Source: DAONFI01 sp035403485 (GTDB taxonomy: Bacteria; Planctomycetota; Phycisphaerae; SM23-33). Taken from it: 24,719 nucleotides of DNA. This document shows, piece by piece, positions 21,682 through 24,719 of the stretch. The position numbers were made by a program, and so were the translations under genes. Where the stretch lies: contig CAZIAZ010000045.1 of assembly GCA_964536835.1 (NCBI GenBank), positions 1 through 24,719 on the forward strand, read 5' to 3'. A model generated the notes under the pieces. The model had not been told where the DNA came from, did no database searches, and saw only the letters and a list, made by a program, of their open reading frames with translations. Within the stretch, counting starts at the first letter, position 1, and each line of letters begins with the position of its first letter.

Positions 21682-24660
21682 TTACTTCACAATCCAGAAC
21701 AAATCAGGATTGTCGGGATTGGGAGAGATTTTCTCGAACGGCCCGACAATTACCAATTTGCCGTCAGTTTCGAATATTTTACAAGTTTTGCCGTTCACCG
21801 TTACTTTATTGACGCCTTGTAATCCAGACAGCTCTATTCGATTGACTTTTTTGGACGAACTTTCCATTAACTGTATCTCCAGCGACTCACCCTGCTGCGT
21901 TACAATCATGAAATCGGCAGAAACGTCGAGTTGAACCGCGTCAGATATACGACTGCCGGCGACAAGAAGAATGCGATTAATCGCCCCGTCTTCTTTACCG
22001 ACGAAGGCACAGTCACCATCGGTCCTCTCGCCTTTACGCATATAGAGGCCTTCGCGATTTTGACCGATTTTGACCACACCGTCCTTGAAGGAAACATCCG
22101 GCCGCTTCGTACCCTCAAACGGATACAGCAGCGTCGTATAGCGAATTTTCATATCCGCCGGCGGCGTAACTATCTGACGATAACTGGCGACATAGCCTTT
22201 ACATGGCGTATCGTTGCATAATGTAAACCGGTCAATGTTACCATCAGGTATGACCAATATATTGCCGGTATCCGCATCATCGGTATAGAATGACAAATCT
22301 TTGCCATTCCCGCTTTTCCAACTACGTCGCGTATATCCTTCATCATCGGCGGAAGCTAATTGAACATGCTGACCGTCAAAAACTACAGACTTGGAATTCA
22401 AATGCCAATAAGCACGCGTCACACAGGGATTCCAAACCGCAGAACCGATTTGTACAAAATCATCGACAATCCAATAATCGCTGTCGACAAACAATACCTT
22501 CCTGGTCATCTCTGACCCGAATGGACATGCAACCGTTCCCTCGGCAAAGCAGAATTTTCTCGACCGCAACCAGCGAACGAGCTTCGGGTCTTTACGATTT
22601 TCCTCGCTGGATAACTCGATTATATTATGAGCCCTGACGCGACGAAAATAATCCAGATAACTATACGAAGAATATCCCAATAAACCAGGGTCAACAATTA
22701 AAGGCCGTCCAAATGCGTAAATATCGACGTTCAACGCACTATCGTGCCAATGTGCATCGGCATTAGATGGCGTTGCACAGTCGAAAAGAAGGAATCTGTC
22801 TTTATCACCCCAACCTGAACGCATCATGTAAAATCCGGCTGACGTCAATTCAGTCGAAGTATACGGCGGCGTAGTCTTTTCAAATTTTTTAAGCGCTTCA
22901 TATGGTTTTAAGCCTATGTCCCAGAAATTGGACAGGTTCAAATCACTTTTTAAATTACCTGTAGCTGCACCATTTTTATTTTCACTCCACCATGAAACGC
23001 CACTGCCGTCAGCCATAGCCGGAAAACCTTTTCTGTCAGGATAGGCAATTTTATAGTGAAGATATTCGTACATGGCTTGGACTAGCTGAGCAAAACCTTT
23101 CGGCAACTCAATATTGTTCAAAGTAGCCAGCAACAACAAATTGTTAAATTGAATATAACACCACGAATGATAGCCTGGCGATCTTTCAATTTGTACGCCA
23201 TCTGGCAAAACAGTATTTTGCATCTGCAATCTGGTCAACTGCTTGACCCTTGTCCACCATTTTGGCGATTCCTTGAATTCCGGGAACATTATCGCCACCT
23301 GTGCCAGACCGCTACATTCTACAATTGGCCAATTACCACCACAGAATCCCAAACCTTCGATAGCATATATGTAGCGTGCCTGCTCAAGCAGACTGACAAG
23401 GAATCGATAATAAAATTCGGGAGTCACCTCCGGCGAATCGACGAAATATTCATTGAACGCCGTCCAACCTGTCAGCCGTTGAGCAACTCCCAGTGTCTGT
23501 CCCCATGGATTACCTGGGGCACAGGCTTCATCAACAGGCTTTCTCCAAACGCGTCTTATTTCAAATGGCATTGGCGAAGAATTTATCCAACTGTCAAGCA
23601 GTTCGCATGCCGCATTGGCATACTTGCTGTTGCCGGTCAGCCAATATGCACGGCCAATATCGCTCAGGTATAACATCCGATTCAATCTTGCACTATACAC
23701 AAATGGCATTCCACTTTTTGTATTGTACCATACGACCGGCCCATCAAATTTATGTCTAAAACCTTCAAACGTAAAGTCATGGTCACATATCTGATCGGCA
23801 TTTTTTATTGCGCCTTCAATGGCACTGCCAGGAAACTCCTTTTTAGCTTGTTCAACATACCTGGCCTTATCATGTCTATCGACAATATATCGAGGTGTGG
23901 TACGGTTTCGCATGTGTTCCAACAGGGCTTTTTTCGCAGCCGGCCAGTCTTTCGCAACAACTGCGGCTTTGACAGCCTCCATGCCCGCCAAGTCCATATT
24001 CAGAGCGTTAAAAAATTGCTCCTCGCTGTTAACACGAATCTCAGAAGAAGAGCCCGCTAAATGCAGAAATACACTATATAGGCCTAACTGTACATAGTTT
24101 TTTTGGGCATCCGGTTTTTCAAGTAAACTAAATTCTTTTATCTGTATATTTATTCCCAATCTGTTTACGGCATCAAGACGCAACCTGTTAATCTGACCTA
24201 GCCATTTCATGTTTTTTGTCATATCCACAAGATAGGTATGAAATTCATTGTCACCGATTATCTGAAACGGAACTGAAAATTGCGGTGAAAATTCTTTTTG
24301 GCCTTCAGGTAAGAAAAATATCTCACCTCTATCACCAAGATCACTCTTGAGTTGGAATGTAACATAACGATAAATACGAGCATCGACATTAATTACCGGC
24401 GAAATAAGATTAAAATCACTCCCCGTATTTATTTTGAGACCTTCCCCCAACACTTCGCATGAATTTGCGTTCTTGGCAGTCCAGCCGTTTAATTGACACG
24501 GCGTATTCCAGGTCCATGAAGGCGTATACACCCCTTCTGCGGATGCAGGCTGAGTCGCTTGGGCATCCGACGGATTTGCCCCTAATAAATTTGATACGAA
24601 AAGAATCATTCCTAAAACGACTGCGGTAAAATGACCCGTAAAGCAAATTTTGTTTTTCAT
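21682..24660 (-). CDS. Secreted heparinase II/III-family polysaccharide lyase B with N-terminal accessory domain
   Basis: Predicted exported lyase of 992 residues, a paralogue of lyase A. A signal peptide (1-28) is followed by a beta-sandwich of about 150 residues (45-182; LKINTGSDFNLISPVIN, RYVTFQLKSDLGDRGEIFF, INRLRLDAVNRLGINIQIKEFSL), a galactose-binding-like fold absent from lyase A and probably glycan-binding. The toroid domain follows (about 210-560; NALNMDLAGMEAVKAAVVAKD, LNRMLYLSDIGRAYWLTGNSK, GGNWPIVE, LPDGVQIERSPGYHSW with candidate Tyr497). The core motif is AHWHDSALNVDIYAFGRP (636-653), then LIVDPG and RVRAHN. The last domain ends DLFWIVK, nearly the same as lyase A. His335 of lyase A corresponds to Pro445 here. 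AAAGGTG lies upstream of the ATG. Confidence 0.88.
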   Translation of the reverse strand: MKNKICFTGHFTAVVLGMILFVSNLLGANPSDAQATQPASAEGVYTPSWTWNTPCQLNGWTAKNANSCEVLGEGLKINTGSDFNLISPVINVDARIYRYVTFQLKSDLGDRGEIFFLPEGQKEFSPQFSVPFQIIGDNEFHTYLVDMTKNMKWLGQINRLRLDAVNRLGINIQIKEFSLLEKPDAQKNYVQLGLYSVFLHLAGSSSEIRVNSEEQFFNALNMDLAGMEAVKAAVVAKDWPAAKKALLEHMRNRTTPRYIVDRHDKARYVEQAKKEFPGSAIEGAIKNADQICDHDFTFEGFRHKFDGPVVWYNTKSGMPFVYSARLNRMLYLSDIGRAYWLTGNSKYANAACELLDSWINSSPMPFEIRRVWRKPVDEACAPGNPWGQTLGVAQRLTGWTAFNEYFVDSPEVTPEFYYRFLVSLLEQARYIYAIEGLGFCGGNWPIVECSGLAQVAIMFPEFKESPKWWTRVKQLTRLQMQNTVLPDGVQIERSPGYHSWCYIQFNNLLLLATLNNIELPKGFAQLVQAMYEYLHYKIAYPDRKGFPAMADGSGVSWWSENKNGAATGNLKSDLNLSNFWDIGLKPYEALKKFEKTTPPYTSTELTSAGFYMMRSGWGDKDRFLLFDCATPSNADAHWHDSALNVDIYAFGRPLIVDPGLLGYSSYSYLDYFRRVRAHNIIELSSEENRKDPKLVRWLRSRKFCFAEGTVACPFGSEMTRKVLFVDSDYWIVDDFVQIGSAVWNPCVTRAYWHLNSKSVVFDGQHVQLASADDEGYTRRSWKSGNGKDLSFYTDDADTGNILVIPDGNIDRFTLCNDTPCKGYVASYRQIVTPPADMKIRYTTLLYPFEGTKRPDVSFKDGVVKIGQNREGLYMRKGERTDGDCAFVGKEDGAINRILLVAGSRISDAVQLDVSADFMIVTQQGESLEIQLMESSSKKVNRIELSGLQGVNKVTVNGKTCKIFETDGKLVIVGPFEKISPNPDNPDLFWIVK

Positions 24661-24719
24661 TTAACTACACCTTTCTGATTTTACCGTGAAATTTGTGGCC
24701 AAGGACATGAACAACTATC

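Noticed and set aside
1..24719. CRISPR array, insertion sequence or prophage
   Set aside because: No regularly spaced direct repeats, transposase, integrase or phage structural gene was seen on either strand.

Overview
The window looks like chromosomal DNA of a Planctomycetota-type bacterium, most likely a Phycisphaerae/Sedimentisphaerales relative. This is an inference from several signs: many pseudopilin-like proteins with an [AG]-FTLIELL leader, an H-X9-DG pseudopilin, a PEP-CTERM protein, large secreted heparinase II/III-family lyases, and two GroEL paralogues of which one lacks the GGM tail. Lentisphaerota or Verrucomicrobiota cannot be excluded. Coding density is high and no insertion sequence, prophage or CRISPR array is visible.

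Region 1 (1-10520, + strand) is a type II secretion / type IV pilus-like operon in classical gspE-F-G-H-I-J-K order. It starts with the C-terminal part of the GspE/PilB ATPase (cut by the window edge) and a complete GspF/PilC platform protein. Four consecutive GspG-like pseudopilins follow, then GspH-, GspI- and GspJ-like minor pseudopilins, and a 950-residue GspK-like protein. No gspC, D, L, M or prepilin peptidase is inside the window. A strong hairpin terminator, usable from both sides, closes the operon.

Region 2 (10621-16234, - strand) is a protein-folding cluster transcribed as groEL2 - groES - groEL1 - dnaJ - grpE. dnaJ and grpE overlap by ATGA. A large hairpin and a candidate internal promoter separate groEL1 from dnaJ. 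dnaK and hrcA are absent, and I see no CIRCE operator.

Region 3 (16241-17039) is non-coding apart from a tRNA gene (anticodon GAC, predicted Val) with a good sigma70-type promoter. The tRNA has C rather than U at position 33.

Region 4 (17040-24660, - strand) is a small polysaccharide-degradation locus. It holds two tandemly related secreted heparinase II/III-family lyases (992 and 883 aa). Between them lie a DNRLRE-domain PEP-CTERM surface protein and an H-X9-DG pseudopilin. The PEP-CTERM, pseudopilin and second lyase genes are closely spaced and probably co-transcribed. The AT-rich gap before the PEP-CTERM gene carries several inverted repeats that may be operators. A working model is that secreted lyases, a surface-anchored binding protein and a pilin-like protein act together on an extracellular uronate-containing polysaccharide. 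A secretion/pilus machine like that of region 1 could assemble the pilin-like protein, but this link is inference.
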